NCBI RefSeq assembly: GCF_020097815.1
Contig: NZ_CP083664.1
Coordinates: forward strand, 1-64,000
Length of the DNA stretch: 64,000 nucleotides
From: Haloprofundus salinisoli
GTDB lineage: Archaea > Halobacteriota > Halobacteria > Halobacteriales > Haloferacaceae
Direction of reading: 5' to 3'
How positions within the stretch are numbered: the first letter of the stretch is position 1; each line of letters begins with the position of its first letter. Of the stretch, positions 28,079 through 36,866 are shown in pieces. Below the pieces are notes generated by a model. The model saw only the letters and a program-made list of their open reading frames with translations. It was not told the origin of the DNA and searched no databases. The position numbers and the translations under genes are program-made.

Positions 28079-29431
28079 TTAAGCCAGTGCCTTGGAGGCG
28101 ACGTCGTCCATCGCCTCGGTGAAGATGTCGATTCCCAGTGCTATCTCGCGTTCGGTCGAATCCAGCGGCGGCAGTAGACGAACCGTCTTCTTTCCGCAGC
28201 CGAGGGTGAGCAGGCCGCGTTTCAGCGCCGCCTGAACCACGGCGTCACGACGCTCCTTGGTGTCGAACTCGACGGCGAGCATCAGTCCCTTGCCGCGGAT
28301 ATCGTCGACGTGGTCGGGCGCGTCGTCGCGTAACAGCTCCTTGGCTTGACGGCCGCGCTCGGTCGCGTTTTCCAGGAGGTCGTGTTCCTCGATGGCTTCG
28401 AGCGTGAACGCCCCTTGCATGGAGGCGAGGAGGTCGCCGCCGCCGAACGTCGACCCGAGGCGGTTCTTCTCCTTGGGGAAGATATCCGTCTTCGAGATGG
28501 TCGCGCCGACGCGCAGTGCCTTCGCACTCGCGATGACGTCGGGCTCGATGGGGTAGTGGTCCGACGCCCACATCTCGCCGGTTCGCCCGATGCCCGACTG
28601 GATCTCGTCGACGACGAGCGGGATGTCGTACGTCTCGCAGACGTCGCCCACCTCGGCCATGAACTCCTCGTTCGGGAAGCGGTAGCCGCCGACGCCCTGA
28701 ATCGGTTCGAGGATGGCGAAGGCGACCTCGTCGGGGTCGACGTGACCGCCCTCGGGTTCGAGCGCGTTCCGTAACTGCGAGCCGTTCTTACGAACGAACC
28801 CGCAGTTGCAGTTGTTCGCGTCGGCGCAGTCGCAAAACGGTATCGTCCTGACGCCGGCGATTTCGGGGTAGTGGCGGGTGTAAACCGACTTCGAGAACGT
28901 GAGCGACAGCGTCCCGAGGGTTCGACCATGGAAACTCCCGTCGAACGCGTAGGCGTACTTCGCAGTCGGGTTGCGGTCGTGCGTGATCTTCACGGCGTTC
29001 TCGACGGCTTCCGCGCCGGAGTTCGAGAGGAAAACCGTGTCCATTCCGTACTGGCTCGACACGTCGACAAGTTTCTCCATCAGGTGGCTCGCGCCGGGGA
29101 ACTCTGCGGTGTCGGGGTCCGCTCCCGCGCCGAAGTACATGTCCTGGCCGGCGATCTTCATCGGCTCAACGAGGTCGAACTCGCGGAGTTTCGAGAGGAT
29201 TTTCTCGTTGTTGTAGCCGAGCGGAGCCGCGCCGATATGGCAGGTGAAGTCGAGGAGGACGTTGCCGTCAACGTCGGTGACGAACGGGCCGTCGGCCTCG
29301 GCAGTCACATCCCAGACGAACTCGTGGGAGTACTCACTTGGGGCGGCGTGTTCGGTGTGAAACTCGATCCACTCGCGCGCGTTGGGTCCGGGAAGCGCAG
29401 CTGTATCGGGCTCCGCGGTATCCCTGTTCAT
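28079..29431 (-). CDS. Class III PLP aminotransferase with Cys cluster (DoeD-like)
   Basis: A 450-aa fold-type I, class III aminotransferase. Signature pieces are NSGAEAVENAVK, DEIQSGIGRTGEMW and the PLP-lysine segment IASAKALRVGATI, which is atypical of GabT (usually GKGxxxG). A cysteine cluster, CDCADANNCNC, occurs at about residues 198-208 and may bind a metal. In context it may transaminate diaminobutyrate to aspartate semialdehyde, the DoeD step. ATG at 29431 is used rather than the TTG at 29437. Promoter: TTTTAATG (minus strand, about 29455-29462) gives a leaderless start. A TGTAC-GGC-GTACA palindrome lies between the TATA element and the ATG. Confidence 0.85.
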   Translation of the reverse strand: MNRDTAEPDTAALPGPNAREWIEFHTEHAAPSEYSHEFVWDVTAEADGPFVTDVDGNVLLDFTCHIGAAPLGYNNEKILSKLREFDLVEPMKIAGQDMYFGAGADPDTAEFPGASHLMEKLVDVSSQYGMDTVFLSNSGAEAVENAVKITHDRNPTAKYAYAFDGSFHGRTLGTLSLTFSKSVYTRHYPEIAGVRTIPFCDCADANNCNCGFVRKNGSQLRNALEPEGGHVDPDEVAFAILEPIQGVGGYRFPNEEFMAEVGDVCETYDIPLVVDEIQSGIGRTGEMWASDHYPIEPDVIASAKALRVGATISKTDIFPKEKNRLGSTFGGGDLLASMQGAFTLEAIEEHDLLENATERGRQAKELLRDDAPDHVDDIRGKGLMLAVEFDTKERRDAVVQAALKRGLLTLGCGKKTVRLLPPLDSTEREIALGIDIFTEAMDDVASKALA

Positions 29432-29462
29432 ACACAAAGAACGTGTACGGCGTACATTAAAA
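29431..29462 (-). promoter_or_regulatory. Aminotransferase promoter with TGTACGGCGTACA palindrome
   Basis: The perfect inverted repeat TGTAC-GGC-GTACA (29444-29456) is wedged between a TATA-like element (29455-29462, minus strand) and the ATG at 29431. TACACAAAG at 29431-29439 adjoins it. Binding there would block transcription, so a repressor operator is likely. The IclR regulator at 36066 is the nearest candidate. Confidence 0.6.
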
Positions 29463-29530
29463 CTTGTTATGGACTGATATCATCACTGACGCTGGTGCGC
29501 TCGCAATCGTTCCAAAAACGTCAGAAGGAG

Positions 29531-31174
29531 TCAGTCGTCGTCGGTCGTGGGCTTCTTGGCCGTCGGGGTCTGGTCGGTCTTCTTCGGCGACCCGATGAGC
29601 GTCGTCCGGTCTTGAAGCAACACACGGCCGTAGTTCGAGCTGAACTCCTTGACGAGTCCGAGCAGCGCGAGGAGACAGACGAACGCGAACGGCGCGCCCG
29701 TGATGATGACCGCTGACTGCAGCGCGTTGACGCCGCCGAGGGTCATCAGAATCGCGGCGAACATTCCGAGGACGACGCCCCAGAAGATCCGGTTGATGCT
29801 CGAGGGGCTGGCCTTCCCGCCGGTCGTCATCATCGACACCGCAAGCGTCGAGGAGTCCGCCGACGTGATGAAGAACGTGGTCACGAGTATCATGAACGCG
29901 ATCATGAACACTGAACCGAACGGGAACGCCTCGAACAGCGCGTAGCCTGCGACGGCCTCGCCGTGCGTTCCGATCGGACCGAGCAGGTCAGTGACGTTGT
30001 TGTGCTGGGCCCAGACGGCCGAGCCACCAACGACGGTAAACCACGGGATGGTCGCCGCCGACGTGGCGACGATGCCGGTGAACGCGACCTCGCGGACGGT
30101 CCGACCCTTCGAGATGCGCGCGATGAACAGACCCGCGAACGGCGACCACGAGAGCGCCCACGCCCAGTAGAAGACGGTCCAGCTGTTCATCCACTCCGTA
30201 GCCTCGGGGTTTCCGGCACCCATCGCGCCGGCACCCGTGAAGAGGCTCATCGAGACGAAATCGGTGATCATCCCGCCGACCGCCTGCGTCCCGAGCAGCA
30301 CCAGGAACACCGACGGACCGATGATGAACGTCGCCACCGTCAAGATCCCGAACAGAATCATGTTGAAGTTCGAGAGTCGACGGATACCCCTGTCGACCCC
30401 GAGCACCATCGACAGCGTGAACAGCAACGTCATCATCGTCACGACGAGGATGACGCCGGTGCTCCCGAGGTCGATACCCCACTGGTAGTCGAGTCCGGTG
30501 ATGAACTGGCTCCCGATGAATCCCAGCGACGTCGCTACACCGCCGATGGTCGCGAAGACGGCGATTATGTCGACGACTTTCGCCGCGACGCCGTCGAGGT
30601 TGTCCTTACCGAGGAGCGGGGCGAGCGCCGACGAGACTCGCAACGGAATGTGCTCGTAGTTGTAGGCGAAGTAGCCGATGGCGATTCCCATAATCGTGAA
30701 CACTGCGAGCTGCGGGAGCGCCCAGTGGAACAGCGTCTGTTGGACCGCGATGACCATCGCTTCCGGTGACCCGGCCGACACGTCGAAAAGCGGCGACGGG
30801 TTATCGTAGTAGAACAGCGCCTCGGTCGGTCCCCAGAAGACGACACCCGCGGCGAATCCGGCCGAGTACAGCATCGCAAAGAACGACAGGAAGCTGTACT
30901 CCGGCGGTTCGTCGCCGAGCGTGGCGTTGCCCCACGGGCCGACGATCAGGAACAGAAGGAAGACGACGACGAGGAAGACGATTACCAGCAGTGCCCAGTT
31001 GAGGTACTGATTCATTACGCCGTTAGCGGTGTTGATGCCCAACTGAACGAGGCCCGGTCTGACGAAGTACAGCGCAATCAGGCCGACCGTCAGGGTCGCG
31101 CCAAAGAGGAACACCACCGGATCGAGCTCCTCGCGGAAGCGACCGACCGGTCCCGTGCCGTCGGAAGCGCTCAT
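29531..31174 (-). CDS. BCCT-family compatible-solute transporter
   Basis: A 547-aa secondary transporter of the betaine/carnitine/choline family with about 12 hydrophobic membrane helices. The family Trp-rich segment is clear, WMNSWTVFYWAWALSWSPFAG, followed by FIARISKGRTVREV near residues 340-365. An early helix holds LALYFVRPG-type sequence and the central region GMAGNPEATEW-like loops. BCCT carriers import glycine betaine, choline, carnitine or ectoine with Na+ or H+. In this gene neighbourhood the likely cargo is ectoine, hydroxyectoine or betaine. The C-terminal tail is short and charged, unlike osmosensing BetP tails. It lies just upstream of the divergent hypothetical gene at 31672. 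Confidence 0.93.
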   Translation of the reverse strand: MSASDGTGPVGRFREELDPVVFLFGATLTVGLIALYFVRPGLVQLGINTANGVMNQYLNWALLVIVFLVVVFLLFLIVGPWGNATLGDEPPEYSFLSFFAMLYSAGFAAGVVFWGPTEALFYYDNPSPLFDVSAGSPEAMVIAVQQTLFHWALPQLAVFTIMGIAIGYFAYNYEHIPLRVSSALAPLLGKDNLDGVAAKVVDIIAVFATIGGVATSLGFIGSQFITGLDYQWGIDLGSTGVILVVTMMTLLFTLSMVLGVDRGIRRLSNFNMILFGILTVATFIIGPSVFLVLLGTQAVGGMITDFVSMSLFTGAGAMGAGNPEATEWMNSWTVFYWAWALSWSPFAGLFIARISKGRTVREVAFTGIVATSAATIPWFTVVGGSAVWAQHNNVTDLLGPIGTHGEAVAGYALFEAFPFGSVFMIAFMILVTTFFITSADSSTLAVSMMTTGGKASPSSINRIFWGVVLGMFAAILMTLGGVNALQSAVIITGAPFAFVCLLALLGLVKEFSSNYGRVLLQDRTTLIGSPKKTDQTPTAKKPTTDDD

Positions 31175-31671
31175 CTGTCAGCACCTCTCCCCCGGATGGG
31201 AGTCCGCTCGCTCCAACATCGCGGTCCGCTCGAATAGGGCGGTGTCTTGTCGTTTGCCCACTGTGCGCTGTCTCGTTCGCCGCGTGGATTGAATCGTGAA
31301 TGCATGAGCCTGTCCCCTATCAACGCTCACCGTGTTATGCGGTGTCGCACGTCATGCCAATCAACAATCAAACAGTTAAACATTACGGCTACTGAAACCA
31401 CTGGATACGGTATCCGTTTATCATCTTCTGATTCTACCGACGGTCGCAGCCGTTACAGACACCGAGCCCGGGCGTCGGCACCGATTGCGGAAACGACGTG
31501 TCTCCGTACTCATCACCTGAGTTGGCAAGACACGGTGACGAAGAAGGATATCTTCGCGGTTTGGTATACAGATTCTGTGCTCCGGTTTCTGTCATGAATA
31601 ACGGAGTTCGAGGGCGCATTAGCCGGCTGTGGGTCGAAATCCTTACTTTCGTCGGTCCACGCAAACTGTGT
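31175..31671. other. Intergenic region upstream of the BCCT gene
   Basis: No gene is supported; open frames here lack haloarchaeal character. It may hold promoters for the BCCT gene (minus) and for the hypothetical gene starting at 31672 (plus). AT-rich segments occur near 31360-31390. Confidence 0.45.
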
Positions 31672-32343
31672 ATGGAGAACGCCCCCGACGAACTAGACGC
31701 CCCCGGTGACGCGGAGACGCACGACAGTCTCGCTTACTCGGCGGACCGCGGACGCGGCATCCTCACTCCCAGCGACAGGGAGTACCTCCTCGGACGGAAG
31801 ACGGACTACACCGAGCACTCGAAGAAACAGAAACGCAACCGCATCCGTCGTCGCCTGCGAAATGCCATCCTCGACTTCACTATTCTCTTCGAACATCTCG
31901 AAGATAGAGACCGAGAGACCGTGTTCAACCCCGACGACGACGCCCGCGACGCGTACACGCAGGGCATCACCGACATGCTTGCGTTCCTCCATCTCGGGAC
32001 GATGGGTTACTACACGCCGTTCAAGGACATGCTCGCACAGGGCGTCAACAAAGCCGAGCAGGAACTCGCCGACTCCGACTACCGGATGGTCACTGTCGAC
32101 TTCAACGTCGAACCGGTCGGCCGAATCGACGTCGACGCGGTCGTCGACAAACTCGAGTACGGCGAGTTCGACGAACTCACCGACGAAGAACTGCGCGCGT
32201 TCACCCGACTGCTCGCCGACTCCGACGAGTTCTCCGCGGCCGACGTTCGCTCGGAGATGAAAGCGCAGATGTCGGAGTTCATCGAGCGGCTTGACAGCGC
32301 GACCGAACGCCGCGACCGGCGACTCGAAGAACTGAACGACTAA
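31672..32343 (+). CDS. Conserved haloarchaeal hypothetical protein
   Basis: A 223-aa acidic soluble protein beginning MENAPDELDAP. An N-terminal segment RGILTPSDREYLLGRK (about 26-42) and the basic helix KQKRNRIRRRLRNAILDF (about 48-66) match a motif that I recognise from several haloarchaeal uncharacterised proteins. The rest is helical, with a C-terminal coiled-coil-like region. The upstream in-frame extension to 31498 is not haloarchaeal-like and is rejected. It sits on the opposite strand to its neighbours within the solute island, so a pathway role is uncertain. It could be an RNA- or DNA-binding protein. Confidence 0.8.
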   Translation: MENAPDELDAPGDAETHDSLAYSADRGRGILTPSDREYLLGRKTDYTEHSKKQKRNRIRRRLRNAILDFTILFEHLEDRDRETVFNPDDDARDAYTQGITDMLAFLHLGTMGYYTPFKDMLAQGVNKAEQELADSDYRMVTVDFNVEPVGRIDVDAVVDKLEYGEFDELTDEELRAFTRLLADSDEFSAADVRSEMKAQMSEFIERLDSATERRDRRLEELND

Positions 32344-32414
32344 AAGACGGAGCGGCGCTCGCTGTCAGGCGATTCGGTAGTCGACGCTGGAGCGTCGAGC
32401 GTCGCAGAGAGGTC

Positions 32415-32801
32415 TTAGCCGAGGTACGCGACGGCGTCCATCTCGACGCGGACGTCTCCCGGGAGACGCGAGACTTCGACGCAGACACGCGCCGGCGGGT
32501 CGCCGGGGAACATCGCGCCGTAGGCCTCGTTGACGCGGTCGTAGTCGTCGAGGTCGGTGAGGTAGACGGTCACCTTGACCACGTCGCTGAGACCGTCACC
32601 ACCCGCCTCGTCGACGACGGCAGCGATATTCTCCAGCACTCGTTCGGTCTGTGACTGTACGTCGCCGTCGACTTCTTTGCCCGTCTCGGGGTCGACGGGT
32701 CCGTAGCCGGAGACGTAGAGCGTGTCGCCGGCGGTGACGCCCTGCGAGTAGGGGTTGTCGTTGCGCGGTGCGTCGTCCGTGACGATTCGTTGGGTCGGCA
32801 T
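32415..32801 (-). CDS. ridA: RidA/YjgF-family imine deaminase
   Basis: A 128-aa Rid protein, trimeric in the family, which hydrolyses reactive enamine/imine products of PLP enzymes such as threonine dehydratase. The family features are visible: NPYSQGVTAGDTLYVSGYG (about 15-33), VKVTVYLTDLDDYDRVNEAY, and PARVCVEVSRLP with the conserved substrate Arg (R103). The length is typical. It lies 72 bp downstream of a class III aminotransferase and in the same island as a threonine-dehydratase-like gene and diamino-acid transaminases, which make just such imines. It is therefore likely to protect this pathway. Confidence 0.92.
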   Translation of the reverse strand: MPTQRIVTDDAPRNDNPYSQGVTAGDTLYVSGYGPVDPETGKEVDGDVQSQTERVLENIAAVVDEAGGDGLSDVVKVTVYLTDLDDYDRVNEAYGAMFPGDPPARVCVEVSRLPGDVRVEMDAVAYLG

Positions 32802-32873
32802 CGTTCTGGTGAGTTCTTGGTTGGGTGTGGTAGAAACCCGGCACGGCCGGAATCGGTCGTGGTCGGAGTGGAT

Positions 32874-34253
32874 TCAGACTCGCTGTTTTTCGGTCGTGAC
32901 GGCTTCGATGGCGTCGACGATGACGTCGAGCGCCGTCTCGGCCAACTCCTCCGTGAGCACGAGCGGCGGCAGGAGTCGAAGCACGTTGCCGTGGCGTCCG
33001 GCTTTCCAGATGAGGACGCCGTGCTCAAAGCAGTAGTCCTGGATGGCGTCGGCCGCGTCGTCGTCCGGGCGTCCCTGCTCGTCGACGAGCGCCGCGCCGA
33101 TGAACAGCCCCTTGCCGCGAACCTCGCCGACGCGGGGGTTGCTCTCCCCGACTTCTTCGAGGCGTGTGCGGATGTAGTCGCCGAGGTCGCGGGCGTGCGC
33201 CAGCAGGTCGTGTTCCTGGATGTACTCGATGGCGCGGGTCCCTGCGCGCATTGCGACGACGTGGCCGCGGTACGTTCCGGCGTGGTCGCCCGACCCCCAC
33301 GTGTCGAGGTCCTCGTGGTACATCGTCGCCGACAACGGAAAGCCCGTGCCGCCGAGCGCTTTCGCCGATGTCATGACGTCGGGGGTCACGTCGTACCACT
33401 CGCTGGCCCACCACTGCCCGGAGCGACCGAGGCCGCTCTGTATCTCGTCGAACACCAGCGGCACGTCGTTGTCGTCGGCGATGTCCCGAAGGCCCTTCAG
33501 GAACCCCTTCGGGGGAGCGACGACACCGCCCTCGCCTTGAATGGGCTCGACGAAGATGCCCGCCGGGTTCGCAAAGCCGCCGTAGGGGTCGTCGAAGATG
33601 GCTTGCACCTCTTCGAGCGCGTGGTCGACGGCCTCCTGTGGGTCCTTGCCCTGCTCGAATGGGTTCGGGTACGGCGCGTGGGTGACGTCGGCGAGAAGCG
33701 GCGTGTAGTGTCCTTTGAACCCTTTGTTGCCGGTGAGGCTCATCGCGCCGCTGGTCGCGCCGTGGTACGCGCCGCGGAAGGCGACCAGACCAGTTCCCTC
33801 CGTGTTGTACTTGGCGAGTTTTATCGACGCCTCGATGGCGTCGCTGCCGGTCGGCCCGCCGAAGACGACTCGGTTGTTGCCGCTGAGGCTACCGGGGGCG
33901 ATCTCGTCGAGTTTCTCGATGAGTTCGAGGCGAGCCTCGGTGGGGAAGTCGACGGTGTGAACGAGTTTGTCTGCCTGCTCGTGGACCGCTTCGAGAACGT
34001 AGGGATTCGCGTGGCCGACGTTCAACACGCCGATGCCCGCGAACATGTCGATGAAGGTGTTGCCATCGACGTCGCGGACGGTCGCGCCCTTCCCCTCCTC
34101 GAAGGCAATGGGGATATCCTCGGGGTACGCCACCGCGCTGCTGTCGATTTCACGCTGTTTCTCCAGCAGTGCCCGGGAGTTCGGTCCCGGAACGGAGTCG
34201 ACGTTCGGTGCGTCGTCGTAATGCAATTCATCTATGGGTGGCCCTGCGGTCAT
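32874..34253 (-). CDS. Class III PLP aminotransferase (GabT-like, second copy)
   Basis: A 459-aa omega-aminotransferase. The class III landmarks are [47 protein letters not shown] and the PLP lysine in [16 protein letters not shown]. It transfers an omega-amino group (GABA, ornithine or diaminobutyrate type) to 2-oxoglutarate or pyruvate. ATG at 34253 (MTAGPPID) is preferred; 34265 is an in-frame alternative. The minus-strand TATA-like TTTTTATGAC at about 34275-34284 fits a short leader. RidA follows. Two different aminotransferases in one island allow for two amine substrates or a relay. Confidence 0.88.
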   Translation of the reverse strand: MTAGPPIDELHYDDAPNVDSVPGPNSRALLEKQREIDSSAVAYPEDIPIAFEEGKGATVRDVDGNTFIDMFAGIGVLNVGHANPYVLEAVHEQADKLVHTVDFPTEARLELIEKLDEIAPGSLSGNNRVVFGGPTGSDAIEASIKLAKYNTEGTGLVAFRGAYHGATSGAMSLTGNKGFKGHYTPLLADVTHAPYPNPFEQGKDPQEAVDHALEEVQAIFDDPYGGFANPAGIFVEPIQGEGGVVAPPKGFLKGLRDIADDNDVPLVFDEIQSGLGRSGQWWASEWYDVTPDVMTSAKALGGTGFPLSATMYHEDLDTWGSGDHAGTYRGHVVAMRAGTRAIEYIQEHDLLAHARDLGDYIRTRLEEVGESNPRVGEVRGKGLFIGAALVDEQGRPDDDAADAIQDYCFEHGVLIWKAGRHGNVLRLLPPLVLTEELAETALDVIVDAIEAVTTEKQRV

Positions 34254-34274
34254 GTTCGAGACCATGAGGAACAG

Positions 34275-34320
34275 TCATAAAAATGTTGTCCACGATTCCC
34301 ATGGAAGACGTACACAATAT
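34275..34320. promoter_or_regulatory. Divergent promoter between aminotransferase and AOR genes
   Basis: CATAAAAATG (34276-34285) offers TATA-like sequence for the minus-strand aminotransferase. GTACACAATAT (34310-34320) matches the element repeated at the DoeA-like promoter and lies about 40 bp before the AOR ATG at 34361. Confidence 0.5.
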
Positions 34321-34360
34321 CCGTAACCACTTTGATGGCGCGCGACCGACCCTCACGGTA

Positions 34361-36022
34361 ATGCTACACACAGCTGGACCGCTTCTGACGGTCGATGTCA
34401 GCGCCAGAGAGAGTCGAACCGAATCTATCGCCGACGTCCTCGAATCATACATCGGCGGCCGGGGCGTTGCGACGAAGCTCGCACACGACCGGATTCCGTT
34501 CGACGCCGACCCGTTCGGTCCGGAGAACCGCCTGTTCTTCGCCACGGGACCGATGCAGGCGTCGAACATGAGCTTCACCGGGCGGATGAACTGCACCGGC
34601 GTCTCGCCGCTCACCGACGGATTGGTCTCGTCGAACGCCGGCGGGTTCATGTCCAGAAACTTCGCCGATACGGGGTACGCCGCGGTCGAACTCGTCGGCG
34701 CGAGCGATGAACTGCTCGCCCTCCACGTCACCGACGAGGGCGTCGAGTTCGAGGCGGTGCCGGAACTCGAAGGCGCGACCGTCTCAGAGGTAGGTGCGTA
34801 CATGGACGAGAAATATGGGCTCGGCGTCGAGAACCTCGCCGTCGCTGGCCCCGCGGGCGAAAATCGTGTTCGATTTGCCTCTATCATGACGAGCGACGAA
34901 CGCGCGTTCGGCCGCGGCGGACTCGGTGCGGTGATGGGTTCGAAGAACGTGAAGGCGATAAGTTTCGAGGGCGACTCTGCACCCGACATCGAGATCCCGT
35001 CGGGGCAGATGGAGATTCACCGCGAGGCAGCGACCGACGACCACATCATGAAACGGCAGGGAACAGTCGCGGTGATGGACCTCGCCAACGAAATCGACGG
35101 CCTTCCCTCGTACTACTTCTCCGAGCAGCAGTTCGAGGGTGTCGAGGGTATCAACGGCGACGCCGTCGAGTCGAAGAAGTACAAGAAAGGGACCTGTTCG
35201 GCCTGTGCGTTCGCCTGCAAACTTCCGACGAGAGACGAGGAACGTGGCGTCGAGACCGAGGGTCCGGAGTTCGAGGTGGCGATGGCGTTCGGCTCGAACT
35301 CGGGGGTCGACGACATCGTCGACGTGATGAAATCCAACAAACTGTGCGACGAACTCGGATTAGACGCCATTTCGGCGGGTAACACTATCGCCGCCTACCT
35401 CGCGGCCGAAGACGAGTTCGGCAACCGCGAACTCATCTGGAACCTCGTCGAGAAGATTGCCCACCGTGAGGGCGTGGGCGACGATCTGGCAGAAGGAATC
35501 GACCGCGTCCACGACGAACTCGGCGTGGAGAACTGGACGGTCAAGGGCCTCGATTTCGCCGCCCATGAGGGACGCGTCCTTCACGGACAGGGACTCTCGT
35601 ACGCGGTGGCGAACCGCGGCGCGGACCACATGTATGCCGTCTTCTACTCGCAGGAGTACCCCCTCGTCCCGGAAGACGACGCGATGGATCCGACCGGACT
35701 CGACGGTAAGCCCCAGCGCCTCATCGAGAAGGAAAACCAGATGGCGCTCAACGACAGCGGCGTCGTCTGTAAGTTCTCCCGTGACTACATGACGCCGGAA
35801 CGGTACGAGATGCTGTTCGGCGCTGAGTTCGAGGAGCTGCTCGACGTGGGCAACCGAGTCGTCACGCTCGAACGCCACTTCAACAACCAGCGTGGATTCG
35901 ACCGCTCTGACGACGCGCTCCCCTACGAGATCCCGGGCTTCGAGACAGCGCTCGACGAGTACTACGAACGCCGCGGATGGACGAACGAAGGTGTGGTGCC
36001 GGACGACGCGACGACTGTGTAG
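34361..36022 (+). CDS. Aldehyde:ferredoxin oxidoreductase (AOR, tungstopterin)
   Basis: A 553-aa AOR-family enzyme oxidising an aldehyde to its carboxylate with ferredoxin. The N-domain motif SYIGGRGVATKLAHD and GGFMSRNFADTGY match domain 1 of the family. The 4Fe-4S ligands are CSACAFAC (CxxCxxxC, near residues 284-291) and the later Cys in SGVVCKFSRDY. Domains 2 and 3 extend to the end, a complete but slightly short protein. The start at 34361 (MLHTAGPLLTVDVS) follows the family pattern of opening just before the first beta strand; 34283 is the in-frame alternative. In this island it could replace the NAD-dependent DoeC step, aspartate semialdehyde to aspartate. Molybdenum or tungsten dependence is inferred from the family. 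Confidence 0.9.
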   Translation: MLHTAGPLLTVDVSARESRTESIADVLESYIGGRGVATKLAHDRIPFDADPFGPENRLFFATGPMQASNMSFTGRMNCTGVSPLTDGLVSSNAGGFMSRNFADTGYAAVELVGASDELLALHVTDEGVEFEAVPELEGATVSEVGAYMDEKYGLGVENLAVAGPAGENRVRFASIMTSDERAFGRGGLGAVMGSKNVKAISFEGDSAPDIEIPSGQMEIHREAATDDHIMKRQGTVAVMDLANEIDGLPSYYFSEQQFEGVEGINGDAVESKKYKKGTCSACAFACKLPTRDEERGVETEGPEFEVAMAFGSNSGVDDIVDVMKSNKLCDELGLDAISAGNTIAAYLAAEDEFGNRELIWNLVEKIAHREGVGDDLAEGIDRVHDELGVENWTVKGLDFAAHEGRVLHGQGLSYAVANRGADHMYAVFYSQEYPLVPEDDAMDPTGLDGKPQRLIEKENQMALNDSGVVCKFSRDYMTPERYEMLFGAEFEELLDVGNRVVTLERHFNNQRGFDRSDDALPYEIPGFETALDEYYERRGWTNEGVVPDDATTV

Positions 36023-36065
36023 TACGACGACGATTCGCCGATCGTTCTGTTCTCTCAGTTCGCGC

Positions 36066-36866
36066 TCAGACACCCTCCTCGCCCGACGGCGCGCCATACA
36101 TCTCCGCCACCTCTCGTTCGAACGTCGCTACCGCCTTGTTCAGCAGCTCGACCTGTGCCGCCTTCGTATCACCGTCGATAGCGTAGGATGGACCGGAGAG
36201 GTTCAGCGAGCCGTACACTTCCCCGCGGGGAGATTTCACCGCCTTACCGACGGCCCAAAGACCTTCGATACCCTCCCCGTCGCTCTCGGCATACCCCTGC
36301 TCGCGGACCTGCTGGAGTTCGTCGAACAGTCCCTCCTCCGTCGAAATCGAGCGTTCCGTCGCCGCAGGAAGTCCCCATCGGTCGACTATCTCCTGGACCC
36401 GCTCTCGCGGGTACTCGGCGACGATGGCCTTTCCCGAAGCCGTCGTGTGGATGTGAAAAGGGCTCCCGTCGACGAGAAACTGCGGAAAGTTCGTAAAATC
36501 GAGGTCCCCGTACAGCGAGACGATGCGGCCGTTCTCCTCGACGGCGAAGTCCGCCTCTAGCGCCGACTCCTGCGAAAGGTGAGCGATCGCTTCTTCCGCG
36601 ATGCGCCGGTACTCCTTTCGGGTTCTGACGTAATCGCCGAGGTGACAGAACTTCGCGCCGAGGTGGTACCGATTGTCCTCACTGATAACGTATCCGTGCT
36701 CTGCGAGCGTGTTGAGGTGACTGTGGACGGTACTCTTTGCGAGACCCGATACCTCTGCGAGTTCGGCCAGACTTGCGCCCTTCAGCTCGAGGATGTGCTC
36801 GACTAACTGAAGGGAGAGCGCGGTCGTCTGGAGCACCCGTCCAGTGTTCCGGTTCGTCATAGCCAT
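36066..36866 (-). CDS. IclR-family transcriptional regulator (island 1)
   Basis: A 266-aa regulator with an N-terminal winged HTH (about 12-75; ASLAELAEVSGLAKSTVHSH) and a C-terminal effector domain (about 85-260). The ligand domain carries GKAIVAEYP and GLWAVGKAVKSPRGEVYGSL, matching the small-molecule pocket of IclR proteins. IclR members act as repressors or activators of catabolic operons. It lies at the end of the solute-degradation island and probably controls it through sites such as the TACACAA elements. The chosen ATG is 36866, with ATG at 36860 in frame. No other regulator is present in the island. Confidence 0.92.
   Translation of the reverse strand: MAMTNRNTGRVLQTTALSLQLVEHILELKGASLAELAEVSGLAKSTVHSHLNTLAEHGYVISEDNRYHLGAKFCHLGDYVRTRKEYRRIAEEAIAHLSQESALEADFAVEENGRIVSLYGDLDFTNFPQFLVDGSPFHIHTTASGKAIVAEYPRERVQEIVDRWGLPAATERSISTEEGLFDELQQVREQGYAESDGEGIEGLWAVGKAVKSPRGEVYGSLNLSGPSYAIDGDTKAAQVELLNKAVATFEREVAEMYGAPSGEEGV

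Noticed and set aside
31498-31671. 58-residue extension of the haloarchaeal hypothetical protein
   Set aside because: Composition is not acidic and no similarity is seen; the start at 31672 is simpler.
32790-34280. 496-codon open frame antisense to the class III aminotransferase
   Set aside because: The minus-strand aminotransferase has all PLP signatures; the antisense frame has none.
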